NCBI RefSeq assembly: GCF_000208745.1
Contig: NC_030856.1
Coordinates: 13,005,207-13,069,206, forward strand
Source of the DNA: Theobroma cacao
Taxonomy: Eukaryota; Streptophyta; Magnoliopsida; Malvales; Malvaceae
Length of the DNA stretch: 64,000 nt
Direction of reading: 5' to 3'
The position numbers were made by a program, and so were the translations under genes. The notes below the pieces were generated by a model. It did not search any database. It was not told where the DNA came from and worked only from the letters and a program-made list of their open reading frames with translations. Below are positions 47,639-60,440 of this stretch, one piece after another (within the stretch, counting starts at the first letter, position 1; every line of letters starts with the position of its first letter).

Positions 47639-50157
47639 TGTGAGACCTTGACCTTTATAGACTCGTAAATAGAAATATACGCGATATCCCTAATCAAGAA
47701 TAATTTTGTCATTTTCTCAATAAGCCAATAAAAGTAAGTTTTAAACAATATTATGGCTTAAGTGGGCCTAAAGCATAAATGAATGATGAAAATATGGGTG
47801 AAATGACAAGGAAATAAAAATTTTGATGATTTTCATGTTCTAGGGGCAAAATGGTAAATTTGTCATTCGATGACAAAATGGGAATTTTAGAATTTTACAC
47901 CACCTAACACTTGTCTTGCCCATGGATTTCAGCCATTAACATTTTACATTGTGGATAATTGAAACATTTTATGTGGTGGAGAGAGATTACTTAATGGATA
48001 AGTATTACACATGGACCAATGGAAACATGCCACGTGTCAAGCTTGGATTATTCTAGAATTTCCTTGTAAAATCTATTTAAAACTCTCTTAGTCCCACCCA
48101 TATGGCTGGCCAAAGCATTAAGTGAAGAGGAAAGAAAAGAACACAAACCCTAGGTGGGAAAATTGAAGAAAAAGTGTGGGATTGCAAGGGATTAAGCTAA
48201 TTTGTGGAGGGGCATTTTAGTAATTTCCAAAGGAGTGGATAAGCTTAGGCCATAAATATCCTCTCCTTCTAGCAACTTCTTGGGATTTCCAGCAGCTTCC
48301 TCTTCTTGTTCTCTTCCCTCTCACGTTTCTTCAATTTTTCCATGGAAGCTTAATGTGAAGCTTTCATAACTTTCTCTCTCTAGCTCTAATTTTCATACCC
48401 TGGTGCCCTTTGGACTCGAACCCTTGTATTCTTCCACTCTCTCACTTTAAAACCCTTGAAAATGATGAAAATCTTGTTTCCATACTCTCTCACTAGTTAG
48501 GTGTTTTAGAGAGAGAAAGAGGAAGCTTTATTAATAGCTTGAAAGCTTTTGGAAAAAGTTCAAAGTTACAAAGCTATCAAGGTGAGTAGTAAACTAGTAT
48601 TGGGTTTTAAGTGTTGAGAATGACTAGAGATTTGATTTGTGAATATTTTGTAGTTGAGATTGTTAATTCACTTTGGAGTGATAGGAAAGTGAAAATGGAT
48701 GGCCATTTAAATGGCAATTGAAAGCTAGCTAAAAGATAGCTTTTAGGGTTTATAGTATGTAAATTGACATTATGGAAATGTTAATTTGATGGTAGGTTCT
48801 AACGAAGCCCCATCACCCCAATTGGATCATTAGGGGGATTAAGAGTCGGCTAAAGGCTCAACGAATACCGGTGAGTGGACTTGCATTTCAAACTTGTTTT
48901 GGGGAATATGAAAGATTCTATCCAACTTGTCTTAGAAAATGTACCTTGGGAACAAGCTTTTAGTAAAATGATTTTATATTGTGAAAATGTGCTATACAAT
49001 GGTTTATGTGTTATCACAATATGATAAAATGCATGATATGCATTGGATGCTTCTTTGCATTTGATGTGGACCCGGCTATGTGCGAGTATGAGTGCACATA
49101 AGCCGTTGCTGACCCGACTATGTACGAGTAGAAGTGCACATAAGCTGTTGCTGACCCGGCTATGTGTGAGTGGGAGTGCACATAAGCCGTTGCTGACCCA
49201 GCTATATGCGAGTGAGAGTATGCATAAGCTGTTGCATATGAGATGATGATGATGGGAGGGTGTACATGATGATTGATATATATATATACATATATGGTAT
49301 ATGGTTGTAAATGCAAATATGTGAGCATTTGGTTTGTTGAAATTTGGGAGTTTACATGTGTTACATGTTGCTATTGTTTTTTTTAGCAAGATAGCTTGTT
49401 TTAAAGGAAAATGAGACTTTTTCCTTGATGTTCTGACTCTCGCTGCAACGAGAAACTCTCAAGTTTGAGGGTCTTCACCAGACCTAGTTCTTGCTGCAGC
49501 GAGAATGAAGTTCACTGTAGCGAGAAACTTTCTGTCCATTTTGGCTAACTTGTGGGTTTTTCTATATTTTTTGATTCTTTGGTACCATAGTTGAGTATGG
49601 ATCTTTTGAGTGATTTACTCATGAGGGGTTTACATGAGGGGTTCTACTAAGAACTAGAACAAATTGCATTGTTTTGAGAAACTGAGTGTATCATGATTTC
49701 GATAAACATTCCTTATGGTATGCTTGTTCCCTTCTTGTTCACTCACTGAGTTTATGTTCACCGCTTTCAACTTCATGTTTTCAGATTAAAAGACAGCCGG
49801 TAACTAAGACGAGGTGTCCTCGCGGACTTGTATCCATCTTTTGGTAAGTGTCTCGGCATTCAGTAGGTGTACTTTCGTCCAAGTCTCTCCGCTAAACATC
49901 GAGTCTCCTTTTGTTGTGTATAGACGAACCTAATGGGAATTATTAAGTTACATGTGTAGATAGTGTATATACACCTATTTGGTATGCCAATACGAAGTGG
50001 CAATGCTTAACATTATTTTGATTCTAAGTTATGATATATGACATAGCAGTTTATGATGAAATGATAAACATGTCAGATTAATAGGCTTGCTTGGGCTTAG
50101 TGGACTACGTCCATTGGGCCCATGCGCCGGTCATGGCCTAGAATTTGGGTCGTGACA
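47639..50157 (+). mobile_element. Solo LTR, A type with a B-type promoter block, TSD attat
   Basis: It starts TGTGAGACCTTGACC and ends GGGTCGTGACA, 2519 bp. The exact duplication attat is at 47634-47638 and 50158-50162, and the surrounding internal sequence joins across it. From about 47834 to 48198 the sequence is nearly identical to 21633-22140 of the B-type LTR (with an internal deletion), then it returns to A type. It therefore carries two promoter regions: CTATTTAAAACTC near 48074 and CATAAATATCC near 48252. Four 42-bp minisatellite units are at 49066-49240. Confidence 0.9.
49066..49240. repeat. 42-bp minisatellite, four units
   Basis: Each unit is close to GACCCGGCTATGTGCGAGT, then GAGTGCACATAAGCCGTTGCT. 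The four units differ by a few substitutions and have no length change. A (TA)n tract follows at 49275, and a palindrome cluster at 49438-49530. Confidence 0.9.
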
Positions 50158-51305
50158 ATTATTGCTTAATCAATTGGCACTGAATGTTATGGTAAAGGTA
50201 TGTGAATGCTAGTAGTGAAGTATGCCCAAAGTGAGATACGTTGAGACTAATGTTCCGATTGTAAACTTTTGATAGAAAGCTAGTTTTGCAAATTGTGATT
50301 TTTATGACCATGAAGTATATGGAGGTTACCAATATGTAAGCATACACTTGAAGTTGTATATTTTGTGATTTGCATTCATTGTATGGAAGGAGATATTCCA
50401 TAGAAAGATTTGGCCTAATTGGTGATTACATGACTATTGGCTTGGTATGAGATTGAGAATGCCTTAACATGTATGAGAAGTGTGTTGTGAAAGGCTGAAA
50501 GTCATTAAGACGAATGATGGGTGAAACATAGGTGTTGTTATGACGAGCATAAAAAGCTCAAGGATAATCAATGCAATTATATTAAGTTAGTTTGGTTCGA
50601 TTCGAAATAAGAGTAAGGACATCTTGAAAGATCTTAAAGTAATGCTCAATGGGATTAATGAGCTAAATGTTATCGAATATATATTAAATTATTAAAGTTA
50701 TGCGTGGCTTTGAAGATAAGCCTTTGATTGTCCGAGTCCTTAATAGAATTCTATTAAAGGATGTGTTTAAGCATTTTGGAAGTGTATTGGAAAACACAAG
50801 AATAATATACTAGTTTGACTAGCTATAAGAGGTCGAATTTGGATGGCCATGAGTGGCTTCTGAACAATCAAGCAATGTAAAGTATGTGCTCATAAAAGGA
50901 GCTATGATTGGTAGATAAGAGTATAACTTTAACGATGAGATTGTGTTCACTGCTTTAGGCATTGAACTATAAGTTATGGACTGGTAACCACTTTGTGGAC
51001 ATCCTGGTGAGATAGATTCAAGAGATTGTTCGCAATGAGAGAACATTAAAACTCCAAGAGCAAACGACTATATAGTCAAGTTAGAGCTCGTGGCTAATGT
51101 GTCACATAAGTATAAAGATATGTTACAAATATAAGGATGCTTGGAGATATTGGTTTAAGGCAGTGAGTGTCATGCCATTAGGTAGACTCGATAAGGTTGT
51201 GGCTTCGATATACTCGTAGACACAACGCATAAATTATGAAAGGTGTTTCCCTCACATGCTTCACTTTGTTTTAAGGAATTTTCAAAATAGAATGCCTAAT
51301 ACTAG

Positions 51306-52634
51306 TGTGAGACCTTGACCTTTATCGACTCGTAGTTAGTAATATACGCGATATCCCTAATCAGGGGTAGTTTCGTCATTTCCTTCGTAAGCCCATAAAA
51401 GTAAGTTTTAAACAATATTATGGCCTAAGTAGGCCTAAGGTATAAATGGATGGTGAAATTATGGGTAAAATGGAAAGGAAACCAAAATTTTGATGATTTT
51501 CACGGTAGAGGCAAAGTGGTCATTTTTCACCTCGAGTTAAAATTTTAAGTTTTCATGAACCCGAGCATGTCTAGACCATTATGGACCTTGTCCCAGTGTC
51601 AAAAGTGATTGCATAAAAGATTAGAGGAGAATAAGCTAAATTGTGGGGGGGTAATTTGGTAATTTAAGTGGAGTGGATAAGTTTGGCTATAAAATATCTT
51701 GAATTTCCAATAGCTTGTCTTCTTCTCCTTATTCCCTCTCACGTTTCTTTAAAACCTCCATGGAAGCTTGATATGGAGCTTGCTTAATTTTCTCTCTCTA
51801 GCTCTAGTTTTCATACTTTTGAGCCCTTTTGACTAGAACCCTTGTATTCTTCCACTCTCTCTCTTTAAAACCCTTGAAAAATCTTAGTTCCATACTTTCT
51901 CTCACTAGTTGGGCATTTTAGAGAGAGAAAAAGAGAATTACCCCATTGATTTGGAAGCTATTGGAAAAGAATTCAACTACAAAGGAACCCTACGGTGAGT
52001 GATGCACTAAGCTTGGCTTTTAGTTGTGGATAATGGCTAGTAATTTAGATTATGAGTTGTTTTATTGTTGAGGATGTTCATTCATTTTATAGTGATTTAG
52101 ATAGTGAACATAGATAGCCATTTAAAGTGACAATTGAAGGCTAGCAAAGAGATAGCTTTTAGGTTTTACAATATGTGAATTAACATAATGGTGATGTTAA
52201 TGTGATGGTAGGTTTCAAGGAAGCCCCGTCATCCCATTTGGACAATTAGGGGAATTGGAGTCATCTAAAGGCTCAACAATATACCAGTGAGTGGACTTGC
52301 ATTTCAAACTTGTTTTGGGGAATGTGAATGATTTTATCTAACTTGAATTTGAAAATGTGCCTTGGGAACAAGCCTTTGGTGAAGTGATTTTATATTGTGG
52401 AAATGTGCTATGTGTTATCAAAATATGATAGTATGCATGATATGCATTAGGCGCTTCTTTGTATGTTGATCTAGACCCGACTATGTGCGTGTAGAGGTGC
52501 ACATAAGCCGTTGTTGACCCGGCTATGTGAGAGTGGGAGTACACATAAACCGTTGCTAACCCGACTATGTGCGAGTGGGAGTGCGCATAAGCCGTTGCAT
52601 ATGAGATGATGATGATGGGAGGGTGTATATGATG

Positions 52635-52667
<33 letters not shown>

Positions 52668-53771
52668 TGGTATATGGTTGTAAATGCAAAAATGTGAGCA
52701 TTTGATTTGTTGAAATTTGGCAGTTTGCATGTGTTACATGTTGTCTTTGTTATTTAGCAGGATGGCTTTGTTTTAAGGGAAAAGGGAACCTTTTTCTTGA
52801 TGTTCTTATTCTCGCTGCAATGAGAAACTTTCGAGTTTTGAAAGGGTAGGCTGGCCCGAAACTCGCTGCAACGAGAATCCATTTTTGCTGTAGCGAAAAA
52901 CTTTCTGTTTTATGACCAAAATCTCGCTGCAGTGAAAAACCTTTTATTTTTCACCTCATTTTGATCAATTGTTGCCCTATTTTCCACTTCTTTGCTATCA
53001 TTTTTAAGCATGGATTTCCAACATTAAGGAATAAGTGAATTAAGCTTAATATAAGGAGGTTTGGTGAGAAACCCTCGGCTAGTAAAGAAACCCTCGGTTA
53101 GTTGATAATTTAAATCAAGTGTCGCTTCAGTGAGGACCCGTCATTTATTGACTTGATTCGTACGAATGCTATTAAAGTTTTCACTCTCCAAATCCTTTGT
53201 TGAGCATGGACTTCTTCCAATAAGTATTTTTCTCATGTGGGGTTTACATGAGGGGTTTAATAAGTTCAAAAACAAATTGCATTGTTTTGAAAAAGAATGC
53301 ATCATGATTTCGTTAAACATTCCTTATGGTATGCTTGTTCCCTTTCTTGTTCACTCACTGCATTTATACTCACCGTTTTCAACTTCATGTTTTCAGATCA
53401 CGAGCCAGCCGGTAATTAGGACGAGGCATCCTTGTAGACTTGTATCCATCTTTTGGTATATGTCTCGGCATTCAGTAGCTGTACATTCGTCCGAGTCCCT
53501 CCGTTGGAAGTCGAGTATTATTTTGTTGTGTATAGACGTACCTAATGTAAATTGTTAAGATTCATGTTGTAGACAAATGTATATACACTTGTTTAGTATG
53601 CCAGTATGAGATGGCAATGTTTAATAATATTTTGATTCTAAGTTTTGCAAAATGACTTAGCAGTTTATGATGGAATGATGAACACGTCAGATTAATAGGC
53701 TTGCTTGGGCTTAGTGGACTACGTCCATTGGGCCCATGCGTTGGTCATGGCTCGAAATTTGGGTCGTGACA
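51306..53771 (+). mobile_element. Solo A-type LTR, TSD actag
   Basis: It starts TGTGAGACCTTGACC and ends GGGTCGTGACA, 2466 bp, with exact duplication actag at 51301-51305 and 53772-53776. TATA-like GGCTATAAAATATC is near 51677. Three 42-bp minisatellite units lie at 52476-52600, then (TA)n, then palindromes at 52810-52940. There is no second LTR or internal sequence. Confidence 0.92.
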
Positions 53772-55531
53772 ACTAGCACGCAAAGGCTGAATCGAGCTTT
53801 AGGTGCCTAAAGAGCAATGATGATATGGTCAAGTTAGTTGATATTACCCTTAGTGAAGGAATAGAAATATACTATGGAAATTGTAGAGGTCTACTTTAGA
53901 AAGAAATGATTCTAAACTTGATTGTTCATTATTTTGGTTTTACAGATGGCTTATTGAGCTTGATATGGCTAAGGCTATTCGAAGTTAAAAATTTTTGAAA
54001 ATATATATGTATGGATATATATGTTGCATATTGCATAAAAGCTCATACAGAGTTGGATATAATTTGATTTGATGATGATATTCTATCAATGGTTATAGTG
54101 CTAGACAATGATTAAGATAATTTATCGCTGATTTTGGCAGTGAACAAGGGGATTATAATGTTGTTAGCTTAAAAGTAAGTGTTTATACTTTTGGTATGAG
54201 TTCATCAAATTCTATTATATGATGATAAAATTTGGTGTTTTAATATAGCTTGAGAGGCTTGGCATATACACTAGCTTAACTGTGAGCTAGAAATTTTTAG
54301 GTTATTATGAAGTACACAAATAGAGAAGTATGACATGAATTTAATACCCTAAGGGGCAATGGAAAATGATGTATCAGTTTTGGTATAGCTTCAATATATA
54401 TAGTTTTGATATACAATGATGTGGGGAAAAGTTTATAACTTATGCGTAAAGGTGTGCATCTGAATTCGTATAATTAAAAGTGTAAAATCTGTCTTGATTG
54501 ATATAAAGCTCATGATTCAAAATGAATGATTATGAATTTAATTTTTTAAGGTAAAAAGGACTAAAAGAAGTTAATATCATAAAGGCCTTAATAGATTATT
54601 CTTGAATTTTAAAGTGCACTTAAGGAGAGATAAATGTTTAATTTGATCTTCAAATTGATAAACTAATGAGGCCATGAGATCTGATGTTTAGAGTAAATTT
54701 GAGAAATATCAAGTTAGATATGTTGTAGGTGATTGATGACGAGCAAATTAGCTATGACATTGGAAATATAGAAATGATTAGTAATCAAAATGAGACTTGG
54801 AAAGGAACTTTAAAGGGAAAATTTTGAGCAACTTTAATCTTGAGAGGTTGACTTATTGATTAAAAAGATTGGTTAAGATTATAAGGGGGTATGTGGAATG
54901 TCATGATTTATTGACATGCCTTGTGGTATAAGTTGAGATTTATCTAGTGAGCACTCGATCATGAAAGTATTGGAGTTTGTTCTTAGGAATATGATGACTA
55001 ATGGTTACTAAATTTAAATCATCTTTGATATTAAAAAAATAGATGAAATGTATAAAGAGTGTTTGATCCTTATGTATTATGAAATGCTTGAATGGAATTT
55101 ATATGGAGGTATGTAAAATGGAATAGAGGTTGGTTGACCATTTAGACCCATAATCAATGGTGGAATAGATGCTTGATTATTGGAAGGCTTGATAAAAGAT
55201 CAAGGCAAAGGAATTATGGATGGTCAAGTAAACATGCATGATTGATGATTTAAGAATGATTTGATTGAGGTGTGACCAGAACTAATAGCATATTTGAATT
55301 CTCTTCATAAGATAAAGAGTGATATTGTTTTGTCCAACAAGAGTAGTACACATAACTATATATTATGATATTGTCGAGTTTTCTATAAGATTGGAAATCG
55401 ATATGATGCATAAACCAAGGTTCTATGTTAAGAATGCCCGACGAAAGTGATGTGGTAGTACTTTAGAACTTTGATTATTCACTCTACGTCGATTTGAATT
55501 CGAGGACGAATTCATGTTAAGTGGGGGAGAC

Positions 55532-57849
55532 TGTAGTACCACATATTTTGATACGGTAGCTAATAAAGTTTACGGATGCCAATTGAGGTTGATTATTGAG
55601 TTAAAAAGGGTAATTCAGAAGAGAACCTGTGAAATCTCGATCTCCATAGGCACATAACTAGAAGTAGACGCGATAATGCAGATTAGGGATAATTTCGTCA
55701 TTTCTCTTGGTGAGCCCCTGAAAGTAGTTTTCTAATGTTATTAAGGTCCAAGTAGGCCTAAGGAATAGTTTGGGATAAAATATTCCACATGCGAGAAAAT
55801 AATAATAAAATAATATTATTTTTATTGGAGAAGAATTTGTTGGATAAAAAGTGATTCAGAAGTCAATTGAGGCATAATAAGGTATTCTGGGTGCCAAGGA
55901 GACAAGAGGAGACGAGAAAATTTTTGGAATAAAATAATATTAAAATATTAATATTTTATTTAGTGTCAAATTTTTCATGAAGAAGGAGTATATGGTCAAT
56001 CTAAGTAGGGGCGAAGAAGAATGAGAGAATTTTGGAGAAAAATGACTTTAATGGGGCTGCGTGTCTTTATTAAGTAAAGATAACGCGGGCAAATAAATAT
56101 TTTAAATATTATGGGGACACCGCGTTAGAGTACAAACTTCATACTTTGTTTGTACATGTGTAGAAGAAGGTAATAAAAGGAAATTAGAGTTAAATGAGTG
56201 TTGGGAGGACTAAATTAAAACGAAAGGAAACAAAAAGGGTAAAATGGTCATTTTGCACCTTGAGTCAAAATTTTAAATTTTTGTAAACTCGAGTAGTTTA
56301 GATCATTGTGGACCTTGTCCTAGTGTCAAAAGAATAAAAAGATTGCACAAAGGATTGGAGAAGAACAAGTTAACTTGCTAAAGGGCATTTTCGTAATTTT
56401 TAAGGGAATTAGATAAGTTTGAGCTATAAATATCTTTTCCTTCCAGCAGCTTCTTCTTCTTCTTTTTCCTTCCATCTCATGTTTGTTTCCCCCTCCATGG
56501 AAGCATGGGATGAAACCTTCATAACTTTCTCTCTCTAGCTCCAATTTTCATGCCTTTGTGCACTTTTTCATGGAACCCTTGTGCTCTTTCACTCTTTTAT
56601 TTCAAAACCCTTGAAAAATCCCACTTTCACACTTTCTCTCACAGACTAGGTGTTTAGAGAGAGAAAGAGAGAGAAAGCTCCCATAATAGCTTGGAAAATT
56701 CATTGGAAAGAATTTCAAAGTTACAAGCTACCAAGGTGAGTAATGAATTAGAATTTATTTTTATGTATGGAATGATTAGTAAGTTGACTTGTGAATGTTG
56801 TAGTTAAGGTTATCCACTCATTTTAGAGTGATTAGGGTAGTGAAATAGATAGCCATTTAAATGGCAATTGGAAGCTAGCTAAGAAAAAACTGTAGACTTT
56901 ATAAGTATGTGAATTGACAAATTGGTGATGCTAATGTAATGATAGGTTCCAACGAAGCCCCATCATCCGATTTGGACAATTAGGGAAGTTAAAGTCGACC
57001 AAAGGTTCAACAAATTACCGGTGAGTGAACTGCATTTCAAAATCGTTTTGGGAATGTGACTGTTTTATACAAAGCATTTAAATGACTTTATACAACTTTT
57101 CTTAAAAACGAGTGCCTTGGGAACAAGCCTTTGATAATAGACTTTATGTTGTGACATGTGGTTGTTATGGATTCGTGCACTACTACATTTTGTTGGTATC
57201 TATATATAGATATATATGTTGTGCATGATGGTTGATATTGTGTGATGATTATAACCGTGTGTGTGCACGATGTGGGGGGATGCACATGCCGGTGATGGCT
57301 TGGTGAGGGAGGTGGATGATGATAGTGCCCGTGTTCATGATGTGGGGGGATGTACACAATGGCACTGACTGTGCACGATGTGGGGGGATGCACATGAGTT
57401 GGGTGTGATGATGGTGATATTGGTGGTTATCTATGTATTTATGTATATCTATGTTTATGAAATAAAAGCTTATGAATATGGAAAATGATTGAAATGCATG
57501 TGAAACTTGACATGTTGAACTTTGGAAAATTGTATGTATTTTATGTTGTTTTTGTCATTTCAGTAGGATGGCCTTTTCTTGAGGAAATGGAGAATTTTTG
57601 CTAGTGCCCTGTTTATTGCTGCAGTGAGAATAAATCTTGCTGCAGCGAGAAACTTTTGGGTTTCGAGGGTTTCACCAAACATGGTTCTCGTTGCAGCGAG
57701 AAAGTTTGTGTTTTATAGCTTGAATCTCGTTGTAGCGAAAAACTTTCTATTTCGCTGAGTATCTTAATCAATTATTGCGCTATTTTCCACTTCTTTGGTA
57801 CCATAGTTGAGCATGGACCCTTTCCATTAAGTGATTTAATCGATTAGGA
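55532..57849 (+). repeat. 3' LTR of plus-strand gypsy-like element, truncated by insertion
   Basis: It follows the polypurine tract directly and starts TGTAGTACCACATATTTTGA. A second A-type start, TGTGAAATCTCGATC, lies at 55628. The U3 at 55770-56020 resembles the outer extension of the long B-type LTRs (inverse of about 33010-33230), so the LTR is a mosaic. TATA-like GCTATAAATATC is near 56421, minisatellite at 57258-57398, palindromes at 57615-57745. It is cut at 57849 by the next element; the rest lies outside the window. Confidence 0.8.
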
Positions 57850-60424
57850 TGTCACGACCCGGTACTTCCCTTGAGCCCGTGACAACCGTCGTGACGTCCC
57901 GATAGACATTCATTACCCGGAATACCAACCAGAACCTCGCAAGGCTTTAATATCAGTTTTTGCACCTCCCCTGTGAGCAACAGTTGTTAAGTATCATGTT
58001 TTGAGAGATTATAAACTATTTCCAAATCAAAACAATAGAAAAATATTTTTTTCTCACAGGGGCATTTTGGTCATTTTTCCTCAAAAATCTCGAAACTAGT
58101 TAAAAATGTAGTATGCGAGTGGAAAATACATATTTCCTAATCAAAAATAAGTTTAGATGTCTCAAACATTCATTTAAAGCGAAACTATACCTATTTGAAT
58201 ATAATAAAAATATTCAATAAAATATTTTATTTTCTTACAAAACAATATTTATAGAGTTACCGTAAATAATTTTTATAGCACAAAAGCTAAATAAATTCAT
58301 ACATACTGTAATACAGATAACCAAAGCATAAGATTTAATTTACAATGACACGTGGGCCCACGAACGACCAAAAGTATTAAAAACGGTAAACCTACAGTTT
58401 TTGAGGATGCAAGTCCAACTGTAGCCCTCAATGAAATCAGCTATTTACCGACTATCCTGAGCCTGAAAGGAGTGGAAAGGAGGGTGGTGAGATTATATAA
58501 TCCTAGTGAGTAAGCAAATATCATCTAAAATATCTAAAGCCGAGTAAATGGAGGCAAATAAAATAGATTAGCATAAAAATGATTCACAGCATTTCAAACT
58601 CATTTTAATAAGATAAAATAAATTCATTTCACCCAAACAAACAACGAGGCTTATGATTTCCTAAAAAGCTTGGCTCGTGCTAAAATCATTCTCATACTCA
58701 GTTATCAGGGATACCTTGTCCTAGGGCTATCCCAACCAAGTCCGTCAAGGCTGTTAAAAAGTCATGTATGCATAAATCAAGTTTTTATTTTGAAAACATA
58801 GCCATTCCTTGGCGTTGGCTGAGTTCACCCTCACGTGGTGGTTTGGCGTGAAGTGAACTCTAAAGTTGTACCTCAGGAATTACCTTATGCTCTCCGAACG
58901 AGGTAAGATATAACAGGATTCTGTGCCCCTCAAAAAGGCTAGTCCACAGAACCTGCCTACTACAGCAAGCTAAACCCACCATACAATAAAATTTGCAATA
59001 GCATGACATGGCAATTATTTTATTTTACAGCCTCTCAAGGCAAATCAACAATTCATACATTTTCAGCACATTTACCAATTCAACCATTCATGCCAATATT
59101 ATCATAAGCCATTCAATTAGAACCATAAATTTGCAACACATCAAGTAGTCTCCAATTACTCAATTTTCAAAGCCATCATTCAATTTCAAGACAATTTATA
59201 AACTCATTTCATTTAAACACATTTTGTTTATAAAACCTAAAGATTTACCATTTAAACTCATTTTCCATAAAATCACAAAAACGATTTAAAAATCACAAAA
59301 TGAAGATGATGATAAGGTTACTCACTATTTCGGGAGTCGAATTTTTAAAGTACTCTGACTATAGATCTTCGGGTACAATTTCTTTGCCCTTATCGGAGGA
59401 TTCACCACCTAGACATAATGCACAATCAAGCAATTTACCACATTGGTGCTAAACTGTTATAAAACTATATGGATGCATGAAATGGAATGTAAATTGTTCG
59501 GATTATTGTCTAAACACGGTGTTCTACACAAATTCAATTGTGTACCAAAATAAAACGGTATTGACCTAATTTGATCTATCACTCGGTTAATTGGCTAATA
59601 TGTCCAATTCAACTCCAATTAACTCTATTTTTCTCCCAATACTCCAAATCATCAAACACAAATTAAATAACTTGAAATTTTACCTTTGATTGCTTGATTA
59701 CTTGAAATCCACCAATTTTCTCTTGAATTTTCACTCTAGGGTTTTTGTTGTTTCTTTTCTTCTTTTGTTCTTGCTTTGGCCGGCCATAAGAATGAATGTG
59801 GAAGAGTTCAAATTGGCTTTATAAAGGAAAATATTAAATGGACAAAAATTTGTCATGTGTCACCATTCCATTGGTCCATGTGTCATACTTACCCATTAAG
59901 CAATCTCTCTCCACCATTAAATTTCCTCAATTATTCATGATAATATTGGGTAAAATCTATGTGCTGGACAAATGTTGGGTGGTGTAAAATTATAATTTTG
60001 CCCCTAGGGTGGCAAAATGACTATTTTACCCTTTATGCTCGGAACAATGCCAGAATTAAAATTTTTCACTTCTCAAACTCAAATTATACTCCAAATGATC
60101 AATCTTAGTCAAAAATTTTATCCAACACTCACATCTTAACCTTGGGTGGCAAAATGACCATTTTGCCCTTGGGTCATGAAAAATTCAATTTGACTCCAAA
60201 TCAGTCCTCAAACTCTGAATCACCATTTTAAGTCATTCTAGGGTCTTAAAATTCTCAATTTCATCTTCAAATCTCTATTTCGACTAGTTCGAGGCTTAAT
60301 TCAACTTAATTGTACTATTTGGTATATTACCGTCCTTTAACGATTTCTGAGGTTCCCAAGTAATCAAACATGCATTCTTATGTAAGAATGGCATAATAAA
60401 TATATTGTAGAGCCGGGCTTGATA
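57850..60424 (-). repeat. 3' LTR (short B type)
   Basis: Length is 2575 bp. The minus strand begins TATCAAGCCCGGCTC, where TG has become TA, and ends GGGTCGTGACA. It has the GGCCGGCC promoter-region word near 59779 and a CG-richer U5 part at the left. Unlike the LTRs of the element at 30035-40296 it lacks the roughly 350-bp outer extension. Confidence 0.82.
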
Positions 60425-60440
60425 GCACTACCCCCCTTAA

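Larger units (their letters stand above)
46327..55531 (+). other. Internal region of plus-strand gypsy-like element
   Basis: Without the two solo LTRs nested in it (47639-50157 and 51306-53771) and their duplications, about 4.2 kb remain. No gag, RT or integrase could be recognised. Parts are inverted matches to 1040-2214 and 5207-5617. The right end reads TTCGAGGACGAATTC and GTTAAGTGGGGGAGAC, the usual end of plant gypsy elements with the polypurine tract at 55519-55530. The element is non-autonomous, at least as it stands. Confidence 0.65.

Noticed and set aside
49066..49240. Regular 42-bp repeats that look like a CRISPR array
   Set aside because: Units are contiguous and similar throughout with no unique spacers, lie inside a plant LTR, and recur in several LTR copies. 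It is a minisatellite.
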